A stretch of DNA of 64,000 nt, from the NCBI GenBank assembly GCA_030653365.1, contig JAURZL010000012.1, positions 1 through 64,000 on the forward strand. The letters run 5' to 3'. The notes under the pieces are model-generated. The model had not been told where the DNA came from, searched no databases, and saw only the letters and a program-made list of their open reading frames with translations. Source of the stretch: Anaerolineaceae bacterium (GTDB lineage: Bacteria > Chloroflexota > Anaerolineae > Anaerolineales > Anaerolineaceae). This document shows positions 9,798-17,393 of the stretch, in pieces. The number at the start of each line of letters is the position of its first letter. Positions within the stretch are counted from its first letter, which is position 1. Made by a program: the position numbers and the translations under genes.

Positions 9798-11450
9798 TTA
9801 TTCTCGAAAAATTCGAACACGGCGGTTGGGATCTTTCCCATAGGAATGGGAGACCAGCTGTGCCTGACGAGCCATCTCATGTTGTAAATGTCGGATAGCA
9901 GATGAGGCAGGTGGTAAATCAGCCCAGCGTTGACCATTCATGACAGCACGAATACCATCTTCGGTTGCCTGAGACGCGTATTGCCATTCGTCATTTTGGG
10001 TCATATTGTTATTGTTATTGAGATTGTAAATCTCCATCAATGTTTTTTCCATTTGATTGATGGTGTTAGAACGCAGGAAATATAAAGGTGTACCACGATC
10101 CTCAGCATCGATCAATATTTGCTGACGCGAGCGGTAATACGTGCGCAAGGTCATGATCAGGTCAGCTTCTTCTGGACTACGCACTATCATGGCGGGTACG
10201 GAAAGACGCTTGGCAGCCTGTTCCAGGCGGTTGCGTGCTACCCCATAAGGAAAGACTTTCACTGTTCGAAGTTTGCCGGTTTCAGGGTCATTATTGACCT
10301 GCATGACGGGTTGTTGATAACTCTGCTGTGGGTATTGTGGTTGATACTGCTGCTGTCCAGAACCCGGGCGTTGTTGGCTTGGTGAACGGCCATTCTCGCT
10401 GGTCCGACGCATACCCTGAGCCATCGAGCCGCGGGATGTTATCGAAGGAGCTGGTAATTTCTCAATTTTAATCTCGTTGTGTTCATTGCGGTACCGAATT
10501 TCAGGTGGTAATGGGTATCCACGCAACAGTGAATCAACAGCTTCAGAGACATCCGGGTGAATTGCCATTCGATTTCGTTCCTGAATTTCGACCAGGACGT
10601 CAAAAGTGGGAGGAGAACGGCGTTCCAGGACGGTTTTTTGTGTACCACGCCTGCGTGCTTCTTCATCTGAGAGCGTAACCGATTCAATACCGCCAATCAA
10701 GTCCGAAAGCGTTGGGTTCAAGAGCAGATTTTCCAGTGTACGGCCATGCGCTGTGGCGATCAACTGTACGCCTCGTTCTGCAATGGTTCGGGCTGCCATC
10801 GCTTCCAGTTCACGACCAATTTCATCAATGACGATCACTTCTGGATTATGATTTTCAACTGCCTCGATCATCACTTCATGCTGCAGAGAGGGTTTCGCAA
10901 CCTGCATGCGGCGTGCCATGCCAACAGCCGGATGTGGCACATCACCGTCACCTCCAATTTCATTGGAGGTGTCAACGATGACCACGCGTTTTTTCTCTGC
11001 CAGAATACGAGCAGCTTCGCGCAGCATGGTTGTTTTACCGATACCTGGTTTACCTAATAGCAGTATGCTCTTTTCTGATTCGATCAGGTCTTGAACGATG
11101 TCGATTGTGCCGTAAACAGCCCGTCCAACACGACAGGTAAGCCCGACAATGTGGCCACGTCGATTTCGTATGGCGGAGATTCGATGTAAGGTGCGTTCCA
11201 TACCAGCCCGATTATCTGCATCAAAATCGCCAATCCGGGTTACAACAAAATCCAATTCCTCATTGGTTATTTCCCGATTTGATAATGGGATTTCTTCATT
11301 CACAAATCTGGCTTTAGGTGTTCGTCCCAAATCCAAAACGATTTCTATTAAATTGTCACTGTTGTCTGCTTCTTCTAATGCTTGCGTGATTTCAAGAGGC
11401 AAAACCTCCATCAAAGCTTGCAGATCATCTGTAATTTTTCTTTGATTCAT
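9798..11450 (-). CDS. R3H-domain AAA ATPase (Ycf45/SpoIIIAA-like)
   Basis: This 550-residue protein has an N-terminal region, then a P-loop ATPase with Walker A GKPGIGKTT (133-141) and Walker B VIVIDE (205-210), related to SpoIIIAA and the plastid Ycf45 family. Residues about 340-385 form a Gln/Pro-rich linker. The C-terminal R3H single-strand nucleic-acid-binding domain follows (about 475-545, with AIRHLQHEMA). The family is widespread in Chloroflexota, cyanobacteria and Firmicutes, but its biological task is not settled; nucleic-acid-dependent ATP hydrolysis is the safe statement. It is the first gene of the four-gene cluster with tmk, the DsbA-cyclophilin gene and the PrsW-like gene. Confidence 0.9.
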   Translation of the reverse strand: MNQRKITDDLQALMEVLPLEITQALEEADNSDNLIEIVLDLGRTPKARFVNEEIPLSNREITNEELDFVVTRIGDFDADNRAGMERTLHRISAIRNRRGHIVGLTCRVGRAVYGTIDIVQDLIESEKSILLLGKPGIGKTTMLREAARILAEKKRVVIVDTSNEIGGDGDVPHPAVGMARRMQVAKPSLQHEVMIEAVENHNPEVIVIDEIGRELEAMAARTIAERGVQLIATAHGRTLENLLLNPTLSDLIGGIESVTLSDEEARRRGTQKTVLERRSPPTFDVLVEIQERNRMAIHPDVSEAVDSLLRGYPLPPEIRYRNEHNEIKIEKLPAPSITSRGSMAQGMRRTSENGRSPSQQRPGSGQQQYQPQYPQQSYQQPVMQVNNDPETGKLRTVKVFPYGVARNRLEQAAKRLSVPAMIVRSPEEADLIMTLRTYYRSRQQILIDAEDRGTPLYFLRSNTINQMEKTLMEIYNLNNNNNMTQNDEWQYASQATEDGIRAVMNGQRWADLPPASSAIRHLQHEMARQAQLVSHSYGKDPNRRVRIFRE

Positions 11451-11524
11451 TCTTTCTGTTAAAATCCTGTTCCCTTAATTCGATTATCAGGCTATTTGCA
11501 GCATCTCAATAAATTGTGGGTGGA

Positions 11525-11564
11525 GTGTATTTTTGGTTGGCAATATTTGCTCACCAAAATACAC
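11525..11564 (-). terminator. inverted repeat between the pdxST-linked gene and the R3H ATPase
   Basis: GTGTATTTTTGGT (11525-11537) pairs with ACCAAAATACAC (11553-11564) through twelve pairs and one bulged T, with a 15-base loop. On the minus strand it follows the GNAT-like gene by about 77 bases and precedes the R3H gene. No U-run follows, so it may be a weak terminator, a processing hairpin or a regulatory dyad. Confidence 0.4.
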
Positions 11565-11641
11565 AGAAGCTAAGATGAAATGACATTTTTCCTGTAAGTT
11601 CTCACTCATTTTATATTGTCTAAGAATTACATTAACTCTAT

Positions 11642-12538
11642 CTACCTATTAGATGCGATTATATCATTAGAAGTTTCATTTTTCAGGGCTGTATTGTGAA
11701 CCATGGGCGTTGTAGGTTCGGTTCCATGTGCTTCCAGCACTTTTCGGATGGTTGCTGGTACACTCACTCTTTGTTTGTTAACCAGATGCCTGACCAGCAT
11801 GATTCTTTTATTCCCTGTTTTGCCACCCAAACTTTCAGCTGCTGAATTGAGCCAGGATTGATATTCCCGGACGGCAAGATAAACGGGACGTCCATTGGAA
11901 GAATTTATGTGACTCAATAAACTTGATAATAAATTTTCAGGTTCTCGCAGATTTGGGTGTAACACCGGGGTTAAATAAATCCCCTTGGGACCGCTAATTA
12001 CTTCAACAAAAGCTAATAATTCCGAATCCACATAATGGACAAATCCGTTGACTGGTCGTTTATCCATTGCTTCTGCACCCTGAACCAATGGTGGAACAAC
12101 TGCATGATACAGGTTGTTCAGATTATGCTGGTCAATTTGTTGAAATGATCGCCAAATATTATTTTTTTCACTAGTTGGTTGGTAATTCGCAAATCGCCAG
12201 ATTTGTTGGCGGGCAAATACACTGAATCCGGATAATCGTAACAATTCAAAAATTGGTTGATCTTCATCAATTTCAGCTAACAGGCGTAAGGCTCCCCGGC
12301 CGCCACTCTCCCAGCAAAGGTGATCCATTAATGCCAGCACTGCCCGATCCGTCAAATTTGATTCAGGGGCTAAAAAGACCAAATGTGCATTTTGATCACC
12401 CAGGTTAAAATGGATCTGCCCAATAAATGGTGCCAGTCCTTTTCCCGGTCTGGCAATGCCGCTGTAGCTGCTGTAATCCATTCGTAAATGTCCCAACATG
12501 GCAGAAGCACCAATTGGGTTTCCATGGGTTAGACCCAA
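11642..12538 (-). CDS. GNAT-like hypothetical protein, start uncertain
   Basis: This protein of about 298 residues has two halves that resemble acetyltransferase-like folds (GGRGALRLLAEI, GFSVFARQQIW, then a second alpha/beta unit with FVEVISGPKGIYL). I do not recognise a characterised family member. The first usual start codon is TTG at 12538. However, the frame stays open upstream, without ATG, GTG or TTG, back to a stop near 12656. The codons from about 12620 read VRPFNWFDLRLIWRYRSQ, which looks like genuine protein and overlaps the end of pdxT. Translation may therefore begin at a rare codon (AUC or CUG), or the true start is obscured. It follows pdxT and may be co-transcribed with pdxST. 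Confidence 0.7.
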   Translation of the reverse strand: MGLTHGNPIGASAMLGHLRMDYSSYSGIARPGKGLAPFIGQIHFNLGDQNAHLVFLAPESNLTDRAVLALMDHLCWESGGRGALRLLAEIDEDQPIFELLRLSGFSVFARQQIWRFANYQPTSEKNNIWRSFQQIDQHNLNNLYHAVVPPLVQGAEAMDKRPVNGFVHYVDSELLAFVEVISGPKGIYLTPVLHPNLREPENLLSSLLSHINSSNGRPVYLAVREYQSWLNSAAESLGGKTGNKRIMLVRHLVNKQRVSVPATIRKVLEAHGTEPTTPMVHNTALKNETSNDIIASNR

Positions 12539-12609
12539 TACACTATCTGTGCATAATATCTGGCTGCGGTATCGCCAGATCAGTCTTAAATCAAACCAGT
12601 TAAAAGGTC

Positions 12610-13194
12610 TTACTTCGATGGGATCATCTCCAAATAATAGCGGTGAAAACGGTTGTCATCGGTTAATTCAGGGTGAAATACGGTAGCCAGCCAGTTTCCT
12701 TGCCGGGCTGCAACAATCTTGTCATAGCCTAATTGAGCCAGAATTTCTACTTTTTTACCCACAGATTGGATAATTGGAGCACGAATAAAAACAGCGGGAA
12801 AGGTTTGTTTGTTTCCATCTAAATGATCCAGGACTGGAACACTTAATTCAGCCTGGAAACTATCAATCTGACGACCAAAGGCATTTCGAGCCAGATGAAT
12901 ATCCATCAGATCCAGGCGGGGTGGATGGCTTTGATCGTCTTTTGCGAGCAGGATTGCCCCGGCACAGGTTCCCCATACAGGGTGTGTAGCCGCATAGGTC
13001 TTCAAATCTGAAAACAATCCAAAATCAATTGCCAGTTTGGCTATGGTCGTGGATTCCCCACCCGGAATGATCAACCCATCCAGGTCGTTTAATTGTTGGC
13101 TGAGCCGTACCTGAACAGCAGTCACACCCAGGTTTTCTAACATGTTTTGATGCTCGATAAAAGCGCCTTGTAGCGCAAGAATGCCAACCCGCAT
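12610..13194 (-). CDS. pdxT: pyridoxal 5'-phosphate synthase glutaminase subunit
   Basis: The product hydrolyses glutamine and hands ammonia to PdxS for PLP synthesis. The triad is visible: nucleophile Cys in WGTCAG, and His and Glu in FHPELTDD. The substrate-binding PGGEST is present. The ATG at 13194 (MRVGILALQGAF) gives 194 residues, the usual length. The upstream TTG at 13206 lies inside pdxS. It starts five bases after the pdxS stop, so the two are coupled. Confidence 0.97.
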   Translation of the reverse strand: MRVGILALQGAFIEHQNMLENLGVTAVQVRLSQQLNDLDGLIIPGGESTTIAKLAIDFGLFSDLKTYAATHPVWGTCAGAILLAKDDQSHPPRLDLMDIHLARNAFGRQIDSFQAELSVPVLDHLDGNKQTFPAVFIRAPIIQSVGKKVEILAQLGYDKIVAARQGNWLATVFHPELTDDNRFHRYYLEMIPSK

Positions 13195-13199
13195 ATTTT

Positions 13200-14087
13200 T
13201 TACCAACCGCGTTCCGCCATTAATTCATCATCCGATAATGTGGAAATTTGCCGGCCAACCATGGGTTCTCCCAGGTTGCGGCTGATTTCAGCCAATATTT
13301 TTGGGTCATTATAATGGGTTACTGCTTTGACAATGGCAGCAGCACGTTTGGCGGGATCGCCAGATTTGAAAATTCCGGAGCCCACAAAGACACCCTCCAC
13401 GCCTAATTGCATCATCAGCGCTGCATCCGCCGGGGTGGCGATACCGCCTGCTGCGAAATTGACCACAGGTAATTTGCCGGTTTTGTGGATCTCCACTACC
13501 AGTTCATAGGGTGCACCCATCATCTTGGCATAGGTCATCAATTCTTCCACTGGCATGATTTGCAGATGGCGAATTTCACCCAGCACCGTACGAGCGTGCC
13601 GAACAGCCTCAACTACATCACCTGTGCCGGCTTCGCCTTTGGTGCGGATCATGGCTGCACCTTCACCAATCCGGCGTAAGGCTTCTCCCAGGTTTCGGCA
13701 GCCACAGACGAAAGGTACTTTGAAATCATGTTTATAGATATGATGGCTCTCATCGGCGGGGGTAAGCACCTCGGATTCATCGATGTAATCCACCCCTAGC
13801 GCTTCCAGAATTTGTGCTTCCACAAAATGTCCGATCCGGCATTTTGCCATCACAGGGATACTGACTGTATCCATAATCTTGAGAATTAATTCGGGATCAC
13901 TCATGCGGGCAACGCCACCATCCGCACGGATATCAGCCGGGACGCGCTCCAGTGCCATTACCGCACAGGCGCCGGCATCTTCCGCAATGCGGGCATGCTC
14001 CGCCGTAACCACATCCATTATCACGCCACCCTTGAGCATTTGAGCTAAACCTTTTTTAACGGCGAAGGTGCCGGTTTCTTCTGTCAT
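13200..14087 (-). CDS. pdxS: pyridoxal 5'-phosphate synthase lyase subunit
   Basis: This subunit forms PLP from ribose 5-phosphate, glyceraldehyde 3-phosphate and PdxT-derived ammonia, in a dodecameric barrel complex. The ATG at 14087 is chosen because AGGAGG lies five bases upstream; it gives 295 residues, normal for PdxS. Visible key parts are the imine-forming Lys in VMAKCRIGH, the second Lys in [11 protein letters not shown], and the phosphate-binding GGIATPADA. The 24 codons upstream in the same frame are not family-like. This is the DXP-independent vitamin B6 route. Confidence 0.97.
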   Translation of the reverse strand: MTEETGTFAVKKGLAQMLKGGVIMDVVTAEHARIAEDAGACAVMALERVPADIRADGGVARMSDPELILKIMDTVSIPVMAKCRIGHFVEAQILEALGVDYIDESEVLTPADESHHIYKHDFKVPFVCGCRNLGEALRRIGEGAAMIRTKGEAGTGDVVEAVRHARTVLGEIRHLQIMPVEELMTYAKMMGAPYELVVEIHKTGKLPVVNFAAGGIATPADAALMMQLGVEGVFVGSGIFKSGDPAKRAAAIVKAVTHYNDPKILAEISRNLGEPMVGRQISTLSDDELMAERGW

Positions 14088-14189
14088 TTCATCCTCCTGA
14101 AGGGAAATCTCATTACTTGCTTGCATTAAGATTCTACCACGCAGTATGATGCTATTCAAATGTTGGATTACATGCGCGTACTACAGTTT

Positions 14190-14472
14190 TCACAAAACAA
14201 AAGTGATTTTATTCCACATGTACTCAAGCGCGTCCATATATATTGATATGTTTACTGCTGTTATTGGTGAAAGGTGATTGATCCCATACATTTTCACCCC
14301 GCTGTGCGTGAGCGGCAGTGATACTCTGCCAGTCCCGATACCCAATTCCTGGGCAAATCCACCGCCAGTCAGCCGGGTGAGCATCTCCAGCACCTGTGGA
14401 TTCACATCACCGTTCCAATCATCGTGGATCGGCAATCATCTCACCATAGGTTTCATCAGAATATGCGCTCAT
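14190..14472 (-). pseudogene. frameshifted, truncated SAM-dependent methyltransferase
   Basis: From an ATG at 14472, one frame reads MSAYSDETYGEMIADPR and hits TGA. The next frame continues directly with DDWNGDVNPQVLEMLTRL and the SAM-binding motif LGIGTGRVSLPL. Joined, this is the N-terminus of a class I methyltransferase, broken by a small deletion near 14427. After the motif, family resemblance fades (YGINHLSP) and the frame ends at 14190, so most of the enzyme, normally over 200 residues, is gone. It is a decayed gene upstream of pdxS. Confidence 0.75.
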
Positions 14473-14596
14473 GGATATATATTAATTATTCAATTTTCAA
14501 TTAAATCAGTCATAAGCGTCTTTGAGAAAACACTTTGAGCGTTCTTGGTTAGTCTCTTAAAAAATTTGAGGAATTTTTTCTTAGATCGGGCAGGAA

Positions 14597-15475
14597 TTAT
14601 GCAAACTTATAATTTAAGGAATCTTTTTTGGATTGAAACATTGCCTGATCAGCAGCCTTTAATAGTGTTTCTGAATCCTGTCCATTGTTCGGAAAAAGAC
14701 TGATACCGATCGCTCCAGTTACTGTATGTCCTTGGGGATCGGTATCATCATAGATGATGCGTGATAATTTTTCTGCCACCATTCCAGCTGCTTCAACCTG
14801 GTGGATTTCATCTAACAAGACGACGAATTCATCACCCCCTATGCGAGCAACAGTGTCCGTCATGCGTACATTTTCACTTAAGATACGGGCAAGCCTGATG
14901 AGAAATTGGTCACCTGCGGCATGTCCAGCAGTGTCGTTAACTTGCTTAAATCCATTTAAATCGATAAATAACAATGCAAATAAGCCTTTATTCCGTTTGG
15001 CACGGAAAATTGCCTGCTCAATACGGTCAGACAGGAGATATCGATTGGCTAATGCAGTAAGTGGGTCATGAGTTGCCAACCACTTGTACTCAATCTCAGA
15101 ATCTTTTAATTCGTTGATCTCACGGGTGATTCCCATTAGACCAATGATTTCTCCCTGGGTGTTTCGAAGTGGAAATTTGGTTGTGGAAGTCCAGTTCGTT
15201 TCCCCTTCTTTGTTGATATATCGTTCAATCAATCCGATGATGGGTTGACCGCTTTCCATAACCTGCAGATCATCCTGCATGGTCTTTTCACCGAATTCTT
15301 TGCCAAACAATTCAACATCAGTCTTGCCATACACCTCGGCAGGATCCGCTATTTGCAGACTCATTGCCATTTTTTTACTGATCCGCCATAACCGGCACTG
15401 CCGATCTTTAATATAGATACTGTCTGCAGTGTTTTCCATTAATGTTGCTAAAACCCAGGAATCCTCAATTTGCAT
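14597..15475 (-). CDS. PAS-GGDEF diguanylate cyclase
   Basis: This protein of about 292 residues has a PAS domain (about 5-125, with SIYIKDRQCRLWRISKKMA and the PAC-like end NTQGEIIGLMGITREI). A complete GGDEF domain follows (about 130-292) with the intact motif GGDEF in ARIGGDEFVVLL and the usual TDTVARIG and NDTAGHAAGD segments. It should make c-di-GMP from GTP in response to a signal bound by PAS; no membrane segment is present. The ATG at 15475 is preferred to the TTG at 15508. Its motif is fully canonical, unlike those of the two TPR-GGDEF proteins at the window start. Confidence 0.92.
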   Translation of the reverse strand: MQIEDSWVLATLMENTADSIYIKDRQCRLWRISKKMAMSLQIADPAEVYGKTDVELFGKEFGEKTMQDDLQVMESGQPIIGLIERYINKEGETNWTSTTKFPLRNTQGEIIGLMGITREINELKDSEIEYKWLATHDPLTALANRYLLSDRIEQAIFRAKRNKGLFALLFIDLNGFKQVNDTAGHAAGDQFLIRLARILSENVRMTDTVARIGGDEFVVLLDEIHQVEAAGMVAEKLSRIIYDDTDPQGHTVTGAIGISLFPNNGQDSETLLKAADQAMFQSKKDSLNYKFA

Positions 15476-15509
15476 TTTTTTCACTTTCACCCCTGACCAT
15501 ATTTCCAAC

Positions 15510-15553
15510 TAGTATGTTCTGAAAAGGCTAGTATAGTATGTTCTGAAAAGGCT
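15510..15553. repeat. 20-bp direct repeat upstream of the PAS-GGDEF gene
   Basis: TAGTATGTTCTGAAAAGGCT occurs at 15510-15529 and again at 15534-15553, separated by four bases. It lies just upstream of the PAS-GGDEF start. It may be a recent slippage duplication or a pair of regulator sites. The stretch onward to 15749 is AT-rich and holds nothing else recognisable. Confidence 0.9.
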
Positions 15554-15749
15554 CCGCTTTCATAACAGATTATCGAATTTAGCATAAACCATCATTTTTT
15601 ATTGTAGCATGTTAAAACAAAAAAAATCCTCCTATGTATTAATTAAGGAAATGAAGAAATTTTTCACAGTAACTGAATGATCACTTTACTGAAAAGCTTA
15701 TTGAATGATCACACTGACTATTTACAATTAAATATGTGAAAAATAGTTG

Positions 15750-16226
15750 TTATTCTATCGGATAACCGACTTGCTGCCAGAGTTGTAATCCGCCCAGAAG
15801 TGTGTTGACGTTTGTGTATCCTCTTGCCATTAAAATTGACGCCGCACCGGCGCTTGAATTCTCAGCCGGTCAGGTGCAGTAAGTAATGATCCAATCGTTA
15901 GGGTTAAGTTCGGTAAAGCGCGATTCCATCTCGTTCTCAGCGATCGAAAGCGCACCGGGTATATGTCCGGTATTATAAAGATCATCGCCACGCACGTCTA
16001 CAAATACTGCCGTACCAGCATCCAAGGCGGCTTTCGCATCCTGCACGGATACTCGTTCCACTTCAGGGAATGGAATATTTGCATTTTGGGTAGGGGATTG
16101 TGCAGATTGTCTGGATTGAGTGAATAAAACAATCACAGCTACCAGCAGCATTAAACCACCGATCAGGATAACCCAGATGGATGGATCAATTTTATGTTTG
16201 GTCTTTTTCAGCTTTGCCAATTGCAT
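15750..16226 (-). CDS. membrane-anchored rhodanese, candidate selenoprotein (in-frame UGA)
   Basis: The reading frame starts at 16226. An N-terminal membrane anchor (about residues 17-37) leads to a rhodanese domain with VDVRGDDLYNTGHIPGAL. At residue 119 the active-site loop reads Y-C-T-UGA-P-A-E (TGA at 15870-15872). Beyond it, the same frame gives 39 more codons that fit a rhodanese C-terminus (SILMARGYTNVNTLLGG, LWQQVGYPIE) and ends at TAA (15750-15752), for 158 residues. Related rhodaneses often have CxC at this loop, so UGA sits where Cys is expected and could encode selenocysteine. A GC-rich hairpin lies downstream (see the entry at 15839-15853). The alternative is a Cys-to-stop mutation giving a 118-residue fragment. 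Selenocysteine machinery cannot be checked within this window. Confidence 0.7.
15839..15853 (-). promoter_or_regulatory. SECIS-like hairpin after the in-frame UGA
   Basis: On the minus strand, G-CGCCG / GUG / CGGCG-U forms five Watson-Crick pairs and one G-U pair around a three-base GUG loop. The loop begins after 22 bases counted from the UGA. Bacterial SECIS elements generally have a short loop with a G among its first bases, at roughly 16-37 bases from UGA, so this fits. A mutually exclusive hairpin, ACCGGC with GCCGGT, would include the last base of the UGA and start too close. Both are read by eye only. Confidence 0.45.
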
Positions 16227-16330
16227 CTCCTACATAGTTCATTCAAAAAAACATTATTTTCATTAATTGGTTGCAATTATAAGGGAAAATTAGATAAATT
16301 CAATCCAATTAACAAGCTTTAAAAAATTTC

Positions 16331-16891
16331 CTAGGTTTTAATCAGGTTGATTTTAACCCCAATCCAAAGCAGAACCCCTAAAACCAGGATGACAAAACTA
16401 CCGCCCACAAATATCCATTTTAAAGAAGTGATGATGCCTGCCAGACTGGCAAGAATATCTGTTGGCGTTGGATATCGGAACATGACCACCATATTGGAAA
16501 TATTTTCCAGAAAATCTAATAAAATTGCTGCGAGTGGAGCCAGGTTGAGCAAGCGCATTCGCGACCCTTCCATAATAGTTTTATCCAGGATCCAACTGAT
16601 GGCATTGATCAAAAACAAGGTATATACCAAAGGCCAGATAATATCGAAGGATATCCGCGAATCCAAATAATAGAGGCGACCTTCCAGTCCGAAATCTTCT
16701 GCCATCTGATAGAGTTCGCTGCGGGTGTAATAGAAAGAGGTATCCGGGGATGGACCAGTGCCAGTGATATTGGCAGATTTCTCTGCTTCTGATGGAAGCA
16801 CCAAAATCATGAAAATTACGAATAAAGCCAGACTAATCAGGAAAACCAGGAAGGAAGATTTGGCATAAAAATAGTTGGATAGACGTTGCAT
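16331..16891 (-). CDS. four-span membrane protein, unknown function
   Basis: This 186-residue protein has hydrophobic segments at about 12-32, 83-101, 113-130 and 158-182. An extracytoplasmic-looking loop (about 33-82) lies between the first two. There is no recognised catalytic motif; DFLENISN in the third segment is the only polar patch inside a membrane region. It lies between the candidate selenoprotein and the NrfA remnant, with a 105-base gap to the former. The function is unknown. Confidence 0.65.
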   Translation of the reverse strand: MQRLSNYFYAKSSFLVFLISLALFVIFMILVLPSEAEKSANITGTGPSPDTSFYYTRSELYQMAEDFGLEGRLYYLDSRISFDIIWPLVYTLFLINAISWILDKTIMEGSRMRLLNLAPLAAILLDFLENISNMVVMFRYPTPTDILASLAGIITSLKWIFVGGSFVILVLGVLLWIGVKINLIKT

Positions 16892-16981
16892 TCTGGAAGT
16901 ATCCTCTAATAATGAATTTTTATGGAAATGATCATGAGATTATTTTACCGTTAATTCAAATGGAATAGTATTTGCTTAAAA

Positions 16982-17017
16982 GAAAACACCGCAGAATGAG
17001 ATGCCGGAGGTGTTTTC
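16982..17017 (-). terminator. rho-independent terminator
   Basis: GAAAACACC (16982-16990) pairs perfectly with GGTGTTTTC (17009-17017). On the minus strand the stem is followed by TTTTCTTTTAAG. It closes the transcript coming from the NrfA remnant and probably the MFS genes. Confidence 0.75.
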
Positions 17018-17045
17018 ATAAAGAACAAAATACTAATAATGAATA

Positions 17046-17336
17046 TTATGGTTTGCTCGTCTGCACATCCATACCCTGAACAGAAGCTGTGATTGCAGTT
17101 ATTTGAGCCTGACGGGCAATATCTGTTGCTGATGCCATAATTCGAAGGGCTTCGGTGGGATTGTGAAAACCCATGCTATTTTCAGCGGCGATAAAATCCC
17201 AGCATAATTGTGCTTCGAGATGCATTTGGCGGGCTTCTTCCAACATTTCCTGATTTACACCGGAAACCGTATTAGCCGTCTTGATAGCCATGGCTGCTTC
17301 AATGATCGCCTCTTCTGTGATCACCAAGATATCCAA
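17046..17336 (-). pseudogene. C-terminal remnant of NrfA-type cytochrome c552 nitrite reductase
   Basis: The 96-residue frame contains LCWDFIAAENSMGFHNPTEA followed by RIMASATDIARQAQ. This resembles the helical C-terminus of ammonia-forming cytochrome c nitrite reductase, where a WDxxAAEN..GFH.P.E region is typical. Full NrfA has about 480 residues and several CxxCH haem sites; none is present here. The upstream part is replaced by the end of the MFS gene at 17394. I read it as the leftover of a deleted gene. The family call is from memory of the motif, so moderate. Confidence 0.55.
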
Positions 17337-17393
17337 ACAATGTAATTACCAATAAAGCAATCGCCACACTTAAGAAGGTAATGGGTGAAATTA

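Noticed and set aside
9791..9937. N-terminal extension of Tmk overlapping the R3H gene
   Set aside because: The P-loop start MFITLEGPEG lies at 9790; the upstream codons are the R3H gene read in another frame.
14427..14472. Second possible recoded UGA in the methyltransferase fragment
   Set aside because: The family sequence continues in a different frame after the TGA, so it is a frameshift, not an in-frame stop that could be read through.
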